The notes under the pieces are model-generated. The model was not told where the DNA came from, did not search any database, and was given only the letters and a program-made list of their open reading frames with translations. 64,000 nt of DNA from assembly GCA_907163345.1 (NCBI GenBank), contig CAJQUN010000015.1:6294886-6358885 (forward strand). Direction: 5' to 3'. Position numbers and translations under genes: made by a program. The DNA is from Haberlea rhodopensis. Its lineage: Eukaryota > Streptophyta > Magnoliopsida > Lamiales > Gesneriaceae. Shown here piece after piece: positions 22,722 to 34,282 of the stretch (its first letter is position 1; each line of letters starts with the position of its first letter).

Positions 22722-25359
22722 TTACCCCCAACATGAACTAAACATAAATAACATACCATAAAATAGTTCCGGGTAGTGCTGCACCATATGCCGCTCCGTC
22801 TCCCACGTAGCCTCCTCGACACCCCTGCGATCCCACTGAACCTTGATCATAGGTATCACTTTGTTCCGAAGTCTGCGGTCTGCCCGATCCAGAATCCTAA
22901 CAGGCCGTTCCACATAGGACATATCGGATTCTAACTGAACTTCGGAAGGCCGCAACATATGAGACGGATCTGGCTCATACTTCCGCAACATAGACACATG
23001 GAACACATCATGTATACCAGACAAAGAAGGTGGCAGAGCTAGTCGGTAAGCCAAAGTGCCAATGCGCTGCAAGATCTCGTACGGTCCAACATACCCCGGA
23101 GATAGTTTTCCGCGCATCCCAAATCGCACAACGCCTCTGAAAGGCGAGATCTTCAAGAAGACCTTATCTCCCAACTGAAATTCCAACGGTCTCCGCCGTT
23201 TATTCGCATAAGCTGCCTGTCTGTCCTGGGCTGCTTTCATTTTCTGCCTTATCATCTTTATCTTTTCTTCCATTTCTCGTATCAGTTCCGGTCCTCCGAC
23301 CAATTTACTGTCCAAGTCGTCCCAACACAAGGGTGATCTACACTGTCTGCCATAAAGGGCTTCAAAAGGAGTCATCAGTATGCTTGCCTGGTAGCTATTA
23401 TTATAGGAGAATTCTACCAAGGCCACTGAATCTTGCCAAGAAACATCGAACTCCAATACACAAGCCCTCAACATGTCCTCGAGTGTTTGGATAGTACGCT
23501 CAGTCTGGCCATCCGTCTGAGGATGATAAGCAGTGCTCAATCTAACTTCAGTCCCCATGGCTGACTGAAGACCCTCCCAAAAATGAGATGTGAATCGTGG
23601 ATCTCGATCCGACACTATGGAAATGGGGATCCCATGCAATCTCACCACATCTCGAATATACAACTGAGCCATCCTCAAAAAGGTGAAGGTCATGCTATAG
23701 GGAATGAAATGAGCTACCTTAGTCAGTCGATCCACAATCACCCAAATAGCATCAAAACCCGAAGCACTCCTCGGCAAGTGAGTTACGAAGTCCATGGAAA
23801 TGTGTTCCCACTTCCACTTCGGTATCTCCAAGCTTTTCAACTCGCCGCCAGGTCTCTGTCTCTCTGCCTTAACCTGCTGGTAGATCAAGCACCTCTTAAC
23901 AAAAGTGACGACATCAAACTTCATTCTTTTCCACCAAAACTGACCATGCAGATCTTTATACATCTTCTTCCCGCCTGGGTGGATGCTAAGTCTGCTACTA
24001 TGAGCTCGCTCCAAGATCCCTCTACGCAACTCCGGCGTACTCGGAACCACCCAACGGTTACCCAATCTCAAGGATCCGTCCTCGGCCACTCTGAACTTCG
24101 ACGGCTGCCCAAGATGTACTAAAGATAACCATCTCTGAACCTCATCATCTGACTTCTGAGCTCTCCTGATGTTCTCATAGATATCTGGCTCAGCTAATAA
24201 GGTCGATACATACACAGGCAATGTATCTATGTCAAAATTATAGCCCAGATGGCAATAGGAGGTCATCATAGCTGACAAATGGATGACGTCCTCAGCAGTA
24301 CTCCTCACTTTCTGGTTCAAAGCGTCTGCTGTCAAGTTAGCTTTTCCGGGATGGTACTCAATCTCACAATCGTAGTCCTTAAGCAAGTCCATCCACCTTC
24401 TCTGCCTCATGTTCAGCTCCGCCTGAGTGAATAAAAACTTGAGGCTCTTGTGATCCGTGTAAATGGTAAACGAGGTACCATACAAATAATGTCTCCAAAT
24501 CTTCAGGGCGAAGATGATAGCCGCCAATTCCAAGTCATGGACTGGGTATCTAGTCTCATGCGGCTTCAACTGCCTCAACGCATAAGCCATCACATGCTTA
24601 TTTTGCATCAGTACACACCCAAGGCCTTGAAGTGATGCATCGGTATACAAAACAAACCTGGAGTTTTCCATAGGAATCACTAATACCGGCGCCGTCGTCA
24701 ACCGGTGCTTCAACTCCTGGAAGCTCTCCTCACAAGCATCATCAAAGGAAGTGGGGTTATTGGTGATAACCCGGTCAAAAAGCTCCGGTCGCAACCCCTT
24801 CATAAAGTTTCTCATCTTTGCATGTCCATTGGTGGCAATGTGTGGAACATACCTCAGCAACGAAGAGCAGTGCATAGCATAGTCTGACACTGACATGCTC
24901 CCTTGTTTCAAGCTTGCAAACTCATCTTCCTTCGTCTGTCTCGCCGCCGCAGAGAAGTACCGGTTCAGAAACCGGGTTCTGAAGAGCGTCCAATCGATCA
25001 ATGCACCATGTGCTCTCAGTTCCATTACCGTGCTCCTCCACCACATGGAAGGTTTCTTTGCTAGCTGGAACTCCGCCAGCCTCAGCCATGCTGTGACAGC
25101 ACAAGGAGCGGATACAAATATCTGTTCAAGCCTTTCTAGCCACTCCTCAGCCTCCTCTCCTGATTCTGTCCCCTCAAACCGGGGCGGGTGGTAAGACATA
25201 AACTGAGTCAAACTGATCTCACCAGGTAGTAACAACTGAGCCACTGGTTCCATGCCTACAGCTGGTGGAGGGTAAAGGGTTTGCCTGACCAATGCTCGCA
25301 TTAACACTGCCAACGTCACCCACCTCTTCATTGAGGTTTCCCAAGTTCATAGCCGCCAT
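22722..25359 (-). CDS. Fused Gag-RNase H-integrase-chromodomain polyprotein of J
   Basis: The start ATG at 25359 (MAAMNLGN) is chosen because the same start opens gag in element G. One extra C near 25272 shifts the frame, after which an 869-codon frame runs to 22722. Numbering from 25331: capsid domain about 45-198; abrupt junction at about 199-203 (DDACEESFQELK) into the RT/RNase H connection; RNase H about 225-345 with TDAS at 230 and YTDH at 291; integrase zinc region H444, H451, C481 with the fourth ligand replaced by Y484; integrase core D514, D575, E611 (D,D-35-E spacing); C-terminal chromodomain-like part about 820-855 (VQWDRRGVEEATWE). Protease and RT are absent, so the product could bind and perhaps integrate DNA but not copy RNA. 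The typical family polyprotein is far longer. Confidence 0.9.
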
Positions 25360-25559
25360 GCTGTAACATAAGGGTTTAAAACAACTCAAAAACAAATATA
25401 TATGTGTTATGCCGTTAGATAACAGAAATGATAATAAGCATGTTAGTATAACAGTATATACAACAATATGCACCACGTGCATAAACATGCTTCAAATGTA
25501 AGCACCTAGCCAATCATGCTAAGGCTACCCTTCACTCGTTCCCGGGTTCTCTAACCACT

Positions 25560-25571
25560 GCTCTGATACCA
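25560..25571 (-). promoter_or_regulatory. Primer-binding site of J (initiator tRNA-Met)
   Basis: The minus strand reads TGGTATCAGAGC four bases after the LTR, an exact match to the common plant site. The leader 25360-25559 between it and the gag ATG holds no other feature I can name. Confidence 0.9.
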
Positions 25572-25575
25572 CTAA

Positions 25576-27647
25576 TGTAAGGACCCTAGTTCCTTAAGTA
25601 CGGATTAAAGGCATAATTAGAGCTAACATACATCATCAGAGTATAAATGTTCGTGTTGAGACTATGAGCCTTAAGAATTACATGTCAAGTCAAGGACTAT
25701 CAAGGGATTAATTAAATTCCCAATCAAAAAATTGAATGTTATCAACTATAGCTTTACACTACTCCTAGAGTAGATACTATACAAAAGTAATCCTGTCCTT
25801 CTTTTCTCAAAAGTATTCTTCACAAGCTCACCACCTCAACCCGCTTTAGCCCCTTTTTCATCATGCCAAAAAGTACCTACAAGGACAACCCCCAAACATG
25901 AGCAATAATATTATACATATCCAACACAATATGAATATAAGGCGTAAATGCATAAATCATAATAAAACACTTCCTGTTTTTCCCATGCATTTTAAACGCT
26001 TCCTGTTTGGTTGTCCCTGTACCATAACTCATGAGTATAATCAAATAGATTATTTAATGGTCCACACATGTTATGACATAATACCATTTCATCATCACCA
26101 ATTTCCAATCACCAATCCCTAGTCTGTTCATCACAATGTATTTTAATGCCCCTCGCTTTTCATATAGGCGGCATAGAATAACCTCGCTTCAATGGACATG
26201 CGGCGCTCCCACCCCTCGCTTCACATTGAGCGGCAAATATTCTTTCCTCGCCTCATATGATAACCACACTTAAATGTGACATGCGGCGCTCCCACCCCTC
26301 GCTTCACATTTAGCGGCAACAAATCAAATAGCGGCAAGCATTAAAATCATCAAGGGATGACCACGACTCATGGGATGTGCACCAATAACAATCATATGCA
26401 TATACAATCATCATGCATAATTCAACATGTATTTGCATCCACAATGCATAATCCCATATATACTCGCATCCACAATGCATAAACAATGAGTATATTAGAT
26501 ACATGTACCGTTGGGTGCCCCGTTCTCTACGTACCTTTCCAAAAGTGGAATTTGATATGGCTTCACTTCCTTGGTTGCGTCGCAACCTGGGATGGTTCTA
26601 CACAATCACACAACCCCATATTAGAAGCCAAATAATAATCAAATACCAAAAATTCGTCAAAAAAAATCCATTTTCCAAAATTCCACTGCTGGCGATCGAT
26701 CGCTTCGCTGAGGCGATCGATCGCCTCAATTTTTGCTTCGCTGCGATCGTTCGCGCCATACATGGCGATCGATCGCCAACCTTATATTTTGGACACTGCC
26801 TCTCGGCGATCGATCGCGCCATTTCAGGCGATTGATCGCCTACCCTGCGATTTTGGTACTGCATGCTGGCGATCGGTCGCCTCATTTCAGGCGGTCGATC
26901 GCCTCACACAGACTCGCGATTTTCCACCATTAATACACACCAAAACCATCCCAACTCATACCAATACTCCTCCCACCAACCCAACAACATAATAACACAA
27001 TAAATCAACAAAATACACCTCAAGCAACACAAAAATCCAACACCCAACCAAAAATGATACCAACCCAAAGTAACCCATTTCCAAAACCCTTCAAAACTAT
27101 TTCAAACTCAAACCAAACACAATAAGAACAACATGGAGGTATCTATACCTCTTGGGGACTCCAAATCTCCCAACAAACTCCACAAATCAAACTTTTGGAA
27201 GGATTTCTCTCCACCTTTTTGCAAAAATCGAAAATGAAGGGGGAAAGGGTTTGGGTGGTTGATTTGGGTAAAGTTAAAGTGATGGTATGGTGGGGGGTTT
27301 GGAGGGTATAAAGTGGTCATTAAAAATCAATTGCACTCCACAATTACCATGGTGTATAAAACACCCCAACATGATATTTTAAAAGCATTATACCAAAATG
27401 CAACAAAATACCAATTAAACTCATGCTTGACCAAATAATTATCGATTACCATAAACAACCATGATAATCTTTAAACTCCCAACATGCACAACATGCATCC
27501 CGAAATGCATCCCCGGTCACGCCTATCATGTGACTAAGCATTTCAATATGATAATTAAATCCAGCACATAACTCAATTATCACCATGATTAATCATATAA
27601 ACATAATTAATGCCCAAATTGCAATTAATTATTTCGGGGATATCACA
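25576..27647 (-). repeat. 5' LTR of J (LTR type L2)
   Basis: It begins TGTAAGGACCC and ends GATATCACA, followed by the TTACC target copy. It includes the CGCT/AGCG array (about 26152-26335) and the palindrome array (about 26692-26902), where one member reads GCGATCGTTCGC and another GCGATTGATCGC. Confidence 0.92.
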
Positions 27648-27652
27648 TTACC

Positions 27653-28907
27653 TTTGTCGTATGTTTGTTCCTCTTCTTGCTTGATGTCCGCTTCACCTTT
27701 CAACTCAATGTGTGCATCCTTCTTCTCAGCGACCTCATTTCCGCTCCTTAACGTGATTGCATGGACTTGCTCCTTAGGTTTTGTCTCACTGTCACTAGAT
27801 ATTGATCCTTGTGCTCGTCCGGCTACAATTTTTGCTAGCTGTCCCACTTGGACTTCCAAGTTCTTTATCGACGCCTCGTGATTGTTCATCCTCGTTTCAG
27901 CTGACGATATGAACTTTGTTAGTAGCTCATCCATGCTTGGCTTTGGTGCACACCCAGGTGGTGGTTGGGTATAGTTCCTCGGCCCCGTATTGTACTTATT
28001 CAAGTAGGGGTAGGTCCGTGGTGGTTGGTTCCCTACAAATTAATAGCTTCATTAGTTGTAATGAAAGGGTTACCTATTTGGCATTCCGTGCTTGGATGTC
28101 TTCATTGGCAAAGCTCGTATGTAACAGTTTGAACTTGCATTGCATGCATGCTCAAACTATCAATCTTCTTGTTAAGCGCTTCCAACTGGGTAGTATGGCA
28201 GTGACTTCAATCATTTGATGCAATCCGGCTTGCTTCTTTTGCAAGTTTCTTTCGGACTGCCATTGGCAGCTATTAACAACCATCTTCTCCAACAGTGTAT
28301 AGTCTTCCTCGAGCATCTTCCTCATCACTGTGCCTCCTGATGCTGCACCAATCATAGAACGGTTATCAGCAAATATACCCTTATAAAACGTTTGTACCAT
28401 GATGTAGGCATCTCCGCAATATATCCTTGAAGCACTCCCATGCTTCATACAGTGTCTCGGGATCGTATTGGGCAAAAGTTGTGATGTCATTGTGCATCTT
28501 GGTCGTCTTGGATGGTGGAAAGAACTTTGACAAGAATAATTGTGTCATCCCATCCCACGTAGTAATCGAACCTGCAGGCAACGATTGTAACCAGATTAGC
28601 TTTATCATGTAAAGGGAATGGAAACAAACGTAACCTGATGGCATCGATGTTTAAAGGTATCACAAATCTCCAAGAAGTTGGAGATGTGTGCATTTGGAAC
28701 ATCAGTAGCTGCTCCCCCAAACTGGACCGAATGTTGGATCATCTGTATAATAGCAGGCTTGATCTCGAAATTGTTAGCTTGGATGGTTGGTCTCGTGATA
28801 CTCGACAGTGATCCATGGAATGAAGGGTGGGCATAGTCCATAAATGACCTTGCAACTGGTGGTACTAGAATCTCCTCATTATTAGCCATTAATGCTCTTG
28901 CTTGCAT
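27653..28907 (-). pseudogene. Decayed gag of element B
   Basis: This is a capsid gene of an Athila/Tat-like gypsy element. On the minus strand the first frame (28907-28605) contains IQANNFEIKPAIIQMIQHSV, an HISNFLEICDTFKH block, then, after frame breaks, RLRLFPFPLHDKA, ITTWDGMTQLFLSKFFPPSK, LYEAWECFKDILRRCLHHG, and NRSMIGAASGGTVM. The C-terminal part (28003-27653) carries VQVGQLAKIVAGRAQG and ITLRSGNEV blocks typical of the end of gag in this group. At least three frameshifts and several stops make it non-functional. It ends at the TTACC target where J entered; the reading continues at 20600. Confidence 0.87.
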
Positions 28908-29120
28908 TAGCCTCCTTTGACAGGTGCGTTCGATCTCGGGTCAAATGGCTCGATTATAGCTTGCTACTCCTTAGCATGCACCAAGAGCTAACAAACTACA
29001 AAAAAAATTTCACACAAGAACATGAACACTAGAAAAGCAAGAAAATCGAAAATAACAAAAGAAGAAAAACAAATGACTAAACTACAGTCAACTAATCTCG
29101 TTTGATATTATTAAAACTAG

Positions 29121-29144
29121 TCCCCGGTAACGGCGTCAAAAACT
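29121..29144 (-). promoter_or_regulatory. Primer-binding site of element B (tRNA-Asp type)
   Basis: The minus strand next to the LTR reads TGACGCCGTTACCGGGGA. Compared with the complement of a plant tRNA-Asp end (TGGCGCCGTTGCCGGGG) it has two G-to-A changes. The leader between it and gag (28908-29120) shows no feature. Confidence 0.75.
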
Positions 29145-30511
29145 TGATCGTTGTTATTTTAAACCGTATTTTCCAGTGTATCGATTGCGTACCGCAAGTG
29201 CATGGTGTCAAGTTTTAGTATAATGATAAAAAAACGAATTGTCAATCCCACGAGGACTAGGAAATAATTACCAAACTCCACTAGTTTAACTATATTTAGT
29301 CTACGATAACTGGTTGAGATTATTAAACTAACGTGACAAATTAACTCAATAATTAACCCAAGCAAACAATGATGAATAAGAAAAAGAATCAAAAGAAACA
29401 ATTATCAAGACTTTCGGTTCACCTATGTAATCCCCCATAATTCGCCTATTAGTTAATAATCAAATTCAAACAATCTAAGGTGAGAAGTTTTCTTAAAGCA
29501 CTTATTATACCTTGGTCCGGCTATTACAAATTTAATACTAACGTTGCAATAAGCTACTTCCATATCCTTATTGAACAATTAATATTGTAAGTTGATCTAT
29601 GAAAACTTCTAGCTTTCGATTACTAGATATCTATTGCTATCACACGTGTATTTGACTTCATCTCTCGATATCAGTCTGAAATCCATGTCAAAAATCACTG
29701 TATCGAATTCCAATTTTATCTCTCGATCTCAATTGTAATTTACTATCATTCAAGGATGGCCAAACCCTTAAAAGCATGAAGAACAATTATCTATGTGCTT
29801 AAATATATAAGAATCAATCAAATCATGGGTTCATATAAAGGATCCCCTAAGTCTTGATAACAAACCTAGCCAACAATCTCCATCAAATAACAATGCATAA
29901 ACATGTTTTGCAACATTATTAACATTAAAATATAATGAAAATATAGAACTAGAGTTAGAAATATGGAAATAACGAGAGACGTTGACTTCTTGCGTTGCTT
30001 CGTCGTCCCGTCTCTTCTGATGCGTCTTCTATTCAATGGTTATGGGGTATGGATGGTTGGGGATGAATGGGAGTGATGGAGGCTGAGTTTTTAGGGTTTA
30101 TTATGAGCCAAAAAGTCCCAAAAACGTCCATGGTGATCCATATTTATGGTAGGAGGAGTTTCACCAAGTTTGGACACCAAATAAACAAGATGGAAACAAA
30201 ATCCCAAAAATTCTGAGTCGAGGCGTCGATCACTTCAAATGAAGCGATCGGTCGCATTTTGCTACTGCCTCGAGGCGATCAATCAATCGCTTCCTCTGAT
30301 TTTCAGAAAATTACGATTTTATACCTCTTTTCCATGTTTGCTCAGTTTGATCCTTTTTCCATCATTTTAAGCCTATTTCCTCTACTTTTATGCATTTAGA
30401 CCTGGATTCGTGAAATATAAATATATACCAAATAGAGTAATATTTTCCAAGAATCAATAAAAAAATGCCCATAATCTTATATCAAATTAAGTGTGTAAAT
30501 CACACTTATCA
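29145..30511 (-). repeat. 5' LTR of element B
   Basis: The LTR is 1367 bp, TGATCG to ACTTATCA, followed by the right GCAGG target copy. It has only a decayed palindrome group near 30225-30290 (for example AGGCGTCGATCA and GAAGCGATCGGTCGC), in contrast to the well-kept pairs in the 3' LTR. Confidence 0.88.
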
Positions 30512-32297
30512 GCAGGTGATTTTTCATCAGAGGAGGACGAACATCAATACGATCCCGAGATAGAAAGGACTATACACCAACTAAGGAGAGAAAATCGAAG
30601 ACGAGTAAAAGAAAAAGAGGAAAGGACTATCATGGCGGAGAATCAAAGCTTACGACAGCTAGTGATTCCTAACTTGGATCAACAGCCTCTCTGGAAAACC
30701 TTTCCTACTCTTGCTACGAATATAAATTTTGAATTAAAATCTGGCCTAATACATCTTTTACCTTCTTTCAATGGCCTTGCAGGTGAAGATCCGCATAAGC
30801 ACTTGATGGAATTTCACGTAATATGCAATACGATGAAGCCGGCGAGCATAACTGAGGAACAAATCAAATTACGAGCTTTTCCGTTCTCTTTGAAGAACTG
30901 CTAAGTATTTGCTCTATCTTGGAGAAATACTTTACTGCATCAAGGGCAACGAATATTCGCAAAGATATATACGACATTAGACAACTCCAGGAGGAATCAC
31001 TGAATGAATATTGGGAGCGCTTTAAAAAGCTTTGTGCAAGCTGCCCTCAACATCAGATAAGTGAGCATTTACTTATTCAATATTTTTACGAGGGTCTTTT
31101 GCCAAATGATAGGAACTTGGTGGATGCTGCAAGTGGAGGATCATTTTGTGGATAAGACGTCAACGGAGGCAAGGCACTTGATTGCGAACATGGCAGCCAA
31201 ATCTCAACAGTTTGGAATTGCTCGATCAGACCATAAACTTAAGTAGAAAAGCGAGGTAAATGTTTCTAGCCTCGAACAACAGTTAATTGATTTAACAAGT
31301 ATTGTGAAACAACTTGCAATCGGAATTGGACAAAGTGCTAAGGTATGTGGAATTTGTGCACTACCGAGTCATCCAACGGACGCTTGCCCCACACTTCAAG
31401 AACCATCTATGGAGGAAGCAAATGCAGCAGGCGGATTTTCGGGAAAGCCACAGAGAAAGTATGATCCCTTTTCCAGCACATATAACCCAGGATGACGAGA
31501 TCATCCAAATTTGAGATATGGGAATCAAGCTGAACCACAGACGCAAAACCAACCACCACCATATAGACCAACATTCCAAAGGCCACAACAAGCCGCCCCC
31601 AACTTCAACACCTGGTGAGTATCTAGAAAATATGTTTAAGGAACTTGCTAATGGATCTGTGAAATTTCAACAGGAAACGAAAGCAAGCATCCAGAGCTTG
31701 AGTACTCAAATGGGACAGTTGGCTACCGCAATAAATCACATAGAGTCTCAAGGATCAAGCACCCTACCATCACAACCAGTAGTGAATCCGAGGGAGAATG
31801 CAAGTGTGACTAAACTTAGGAGTGGGAAAGAACTCGAGACACAAGATGAGGAGAAGCCAATGGAGACTACACATGAAGAGAAGAACGAGATCAAGCCTAC
31901 GGGGAACAACCACATACAAAAGGATGAACAAAAAGGTAAATCTCCTCTAATTTCTGAGTATAAGATTGAACCCCCTTTCCCTCTTGCGTATCAGGAAGAT
32001 AGGAGGAATGAAAGCATCAAGGACCTCTATGAAACCTTTCGGAGATGTGAGGTGAACATTCAACTGTTGGATGTTATCAAGCAAGTGCCCCGCTATGCAA
32101 AGTTTTTAAAGGAAAGAGGAAACAAAAGCTTAAAGGATGCCACAAAGTTGAGTTGGGGGAGAACATTTCAGCGGTCATTCACAGGAAAATCCCCACCAAG
32201 TGCAAGTACCCATTCACTATCCCATATACAATTGGTACAACACGTCTTGAAAAAGCTATGCTAGATTAGGAGCATCGATAAATATTATGTCATATTC
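30512..32297 (+). pseudogene. gag and start of protease of element C (Athila-like)
   Basis: Sequence resumes after element B. Frames in order: 30512-30904 with a charged N-terminus (SSEEDEHQYDPEIERT) and INFELKSGLIHLLPSFNGLA then GEDPHKHLMEFHVIC; after a stop, 30919-31150 with EESLNEYWERFKKLC and LLIQYFYEGLLPNDRNLVDA; 31304-31495 with a CGICALPSHPTDACP zinc-knuckle-like block; 31518-32264 with LSTQMGQLATAINHIES, a VTKLRSGKEL block and an RYAKFLKERG block. The end, near 32275-32297, reads into LGASINIMSYS, the protease active-site neighbourhood, where element D entered at TATTC. Several stops and shifts mean it is inactive. Confidence 0.87.
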
Positions 32298-33449
32298 TAT
32301 TAGGATCGAGGTAGTGTTTAGAATGGGGGGTTGAATAAACACTAGATTCAATTTTGATTTTACTCGGTTTGCTGCAGACTGTTAAGTACTGTAGTAGCTT
32401 CTCAATTTGTTGCAAGTCAGCAGACACTGATTATAGTGCGGAAGACGTCTGCTGGACTTGTGAGTAGTAATAACTGAATGGTAAATTGCAGTAAGTAAAT
32501 GACACAAATATTGTTTCTGGAAGTTCGAAGCACAACGCTTCTACGTCTCCCCTTCTTCCTTTGCAGGAAGGTTACGCTATAAGACTTTGGTTTATACTTT
32601 ATAGTATACAACCTACTTAGGCACTCACACAGCTTGGCCTAAACTCCTAGCAATCACAACTTTCTAAGTTGTTTACAATGTATTCTGTGACACTCACACT
32701 AGATATGAAACTATTTTGCTTCGAGTGTTCTTTGAGCAGCAGACTCAGTTGTAATTGATCTCTAAAGATTTCAGTAGTGGTTCTCTTCTGCTCTTGCTGA
32801 AACTTTAGAGTATATCAATGAAATGATTAGCTTTGACGTTGATGTTTTTCTTGTGTTTGATCAGATGGTTCAGCTAACCTCTTCATTCTTCACTTGGATG
32901 TATTTATAGACTCAGTGGTCTAACAACATCCTATATTTAGAAGAGATCAATTTCCTGTCTTCATTCCAAATTCTGATTGTCTTCTTTCCTATTTTGTTAT
33001 TCAACGCCTCTTTTATTCTGACGTTAATGGTGGCGGAGATATAGCAAGGTGCGGTGCTCTGTTGTACCTTTGTCAGAATAGGTTGTACTTGTTTTGTCTT
33101 GTTGCTTTGTGCACTTAATGGATAGTTAGACGTCTGCTGGTTTTCTTATTTCAAATGATCGTTCATTCTTCTGTACTCAGAAGATGTCTTTGTTCAGTAG
33201 ATGTCCATCCGGTAGATGTCCATCCAGTAGATGTCTATCCAGTAGATGTCCATCCGGTAGATGTACATTCGTAGATGTCTGTCCAGTAGATGTCTATCCG
33301 TAGATGTCCATCCAGTAGATGTCTGTCCTGTAGATGTCTGTCCAGTAGATGTCCATCCAGTAGATGTCCATCCGGTAGATGTCTGTCCAGTAGATGTCCA
33401 TCCGGTAGATGTCTTGTAATCACCAAAACTTAGAAATGTTTTCCCAACA
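32298..33449 (-). repeat. 3' LTR of element D
   Basis: It begins TATTAGGATCGAGG (TGTTAGG in the 5' copy) and ends TTTTCCCAACA. The adjoining plus-strand bases ATTTCCCCTTTTGGG are the complement of the polypurine tract. It is about 130 bp shorter than the 5' LTR because of the minisatellite. Confidence 0.9.
33197..33413. repeat. 15-bp minisatellite in the D 3' LTR
   Basis: About 14-15 copies of a unit like GTAGATGTCCATCCA. Variant units have CTGTCC or CTATCC, and a few units are 14 bp. One frame reads as a VDVHP/VDVCP repeat, which I take to be a by-product. Confidence 0.92.
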
Positions 33450-34282
33450 ATTTCCCCTTTTGGGTGATGACAAAACTTAGTACTGGAGACTCTTGCTTGA
33501 TTATATTGAACATCAACTTCTGTTAAGACTTAGAAACAAAAGAACGTAGACTTGTAATTTGTTAGATAGATAAGCAGATTACAAGTAGTAATCAAACTGA
33601 GTATTTAAAAGAATAACATTTTTATTTAAAATGAATTCTGATTACATCGTACATCTTACAAATCTTTCAGCAAACCTATTTCTACAAACTATTCAACGTG
33701 GTAAAGACAACTTGAGATACATAGCCAGTATGGAATGATCCGAGCCAGCTAGTTTAGTTGACAAATGGAGGGGGAGAGAAAGTGCATACAGAGACACTTA
33801 GAACAAAGGAACACCTAGAAAACCAACATTATCTTCAAAGTAGTCCTCTGTTCATTTATCAAGGTCTCTGTCTTCAATGAAAATTCTCTATTTCCCCCCT
33901 TTTTGTCATCAGCACCCATGCATCTGCTGTTCAAATTCCAGGCTGGTGGAGAACACCAGGACTAGTCCAGGAAGCTAGAGCTAGCAGAGATGGGTTAGAT
34001 AAGTAATCAACCCATGGAGGGTTGATTTAGATAAGTAATGAACCCATGAATATGTGTTGCAGAAAAGTTGCAACACTAGTAAGAATCTCAGTTAAGAGTA
34101 GCATGATTGATGAGTTGACTTGGAGAACTAGCATGCTATTTATAGTGAAAATTAAGCAAGTTGCAGTATGAAATGTCATGTCATGAGTAAAGGAGTGCAG
34201 ATAAAGATAGATAAGTATTGAAAGAATCATGAATATTGATGATAAACATATAATAGTTAAACACAAGAAGACAAGGAAAATG
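33450..34282 (-). other. 3' untranslated region of element D
   Basis: This lies between the last extra-ORF frame and the polypurine tract. It contains only short spurious frames and no recognisable domain. The tract, on the minus strand, reads CCCAAAAGGGGAAAT just before the LTR. Confidence 0.6.

Larger units (their letters stand above)
20601..27647 (-). mobile_element. Element J: chromovirus (Tekay-like) with deleted protease-RT, nested in B
   Basis: LTRs at 20601-22677 and 25576-27647 are almost the same length (2077 and 2072 bp) with only scattered differences by eye, so this is probably among the youngest insertions here. The duplication TTACC flanks it (20596-20600 and 27648-27652). The minus-strand order is 5' LTR, primer site, gag-RNase H-integrase ORF, polypurine tract, 3' LTR. 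A precise internal deletion removed the zinc knuckle, protease and RT while leaving one long frame. Confidence 0.93.
16299..30511 (-). mobile_element. Element B: gypsy (Athila/Tat-like) deletion derivative
   Basis: The LTRs at 16299-18068 and 29145-30511 begin TGATCG and end ACTTATCA. The flanks carry the duplication GCAGG (16294-16298, 30512-30516), placing the insertion in the leader of element C. On the minus strand the order is 5' LTR, tRNA-Asp type primer site, gag, protease, then directly the tail of integrase. RT, RNase H and most of integrase are gone. The element is split by J at a TTACC target. Without J it is about 7.2 kb. It must have been moved by proteins of another element, or lost pol after insertion. 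Confidence 0.9.

Noticed and set aside
23583..24122. 179-residue plus-strand ORF
   Set aside because: It is the antisense shadow of the integrase/RNase H part of the J polyprotein and has no similarity of its own.
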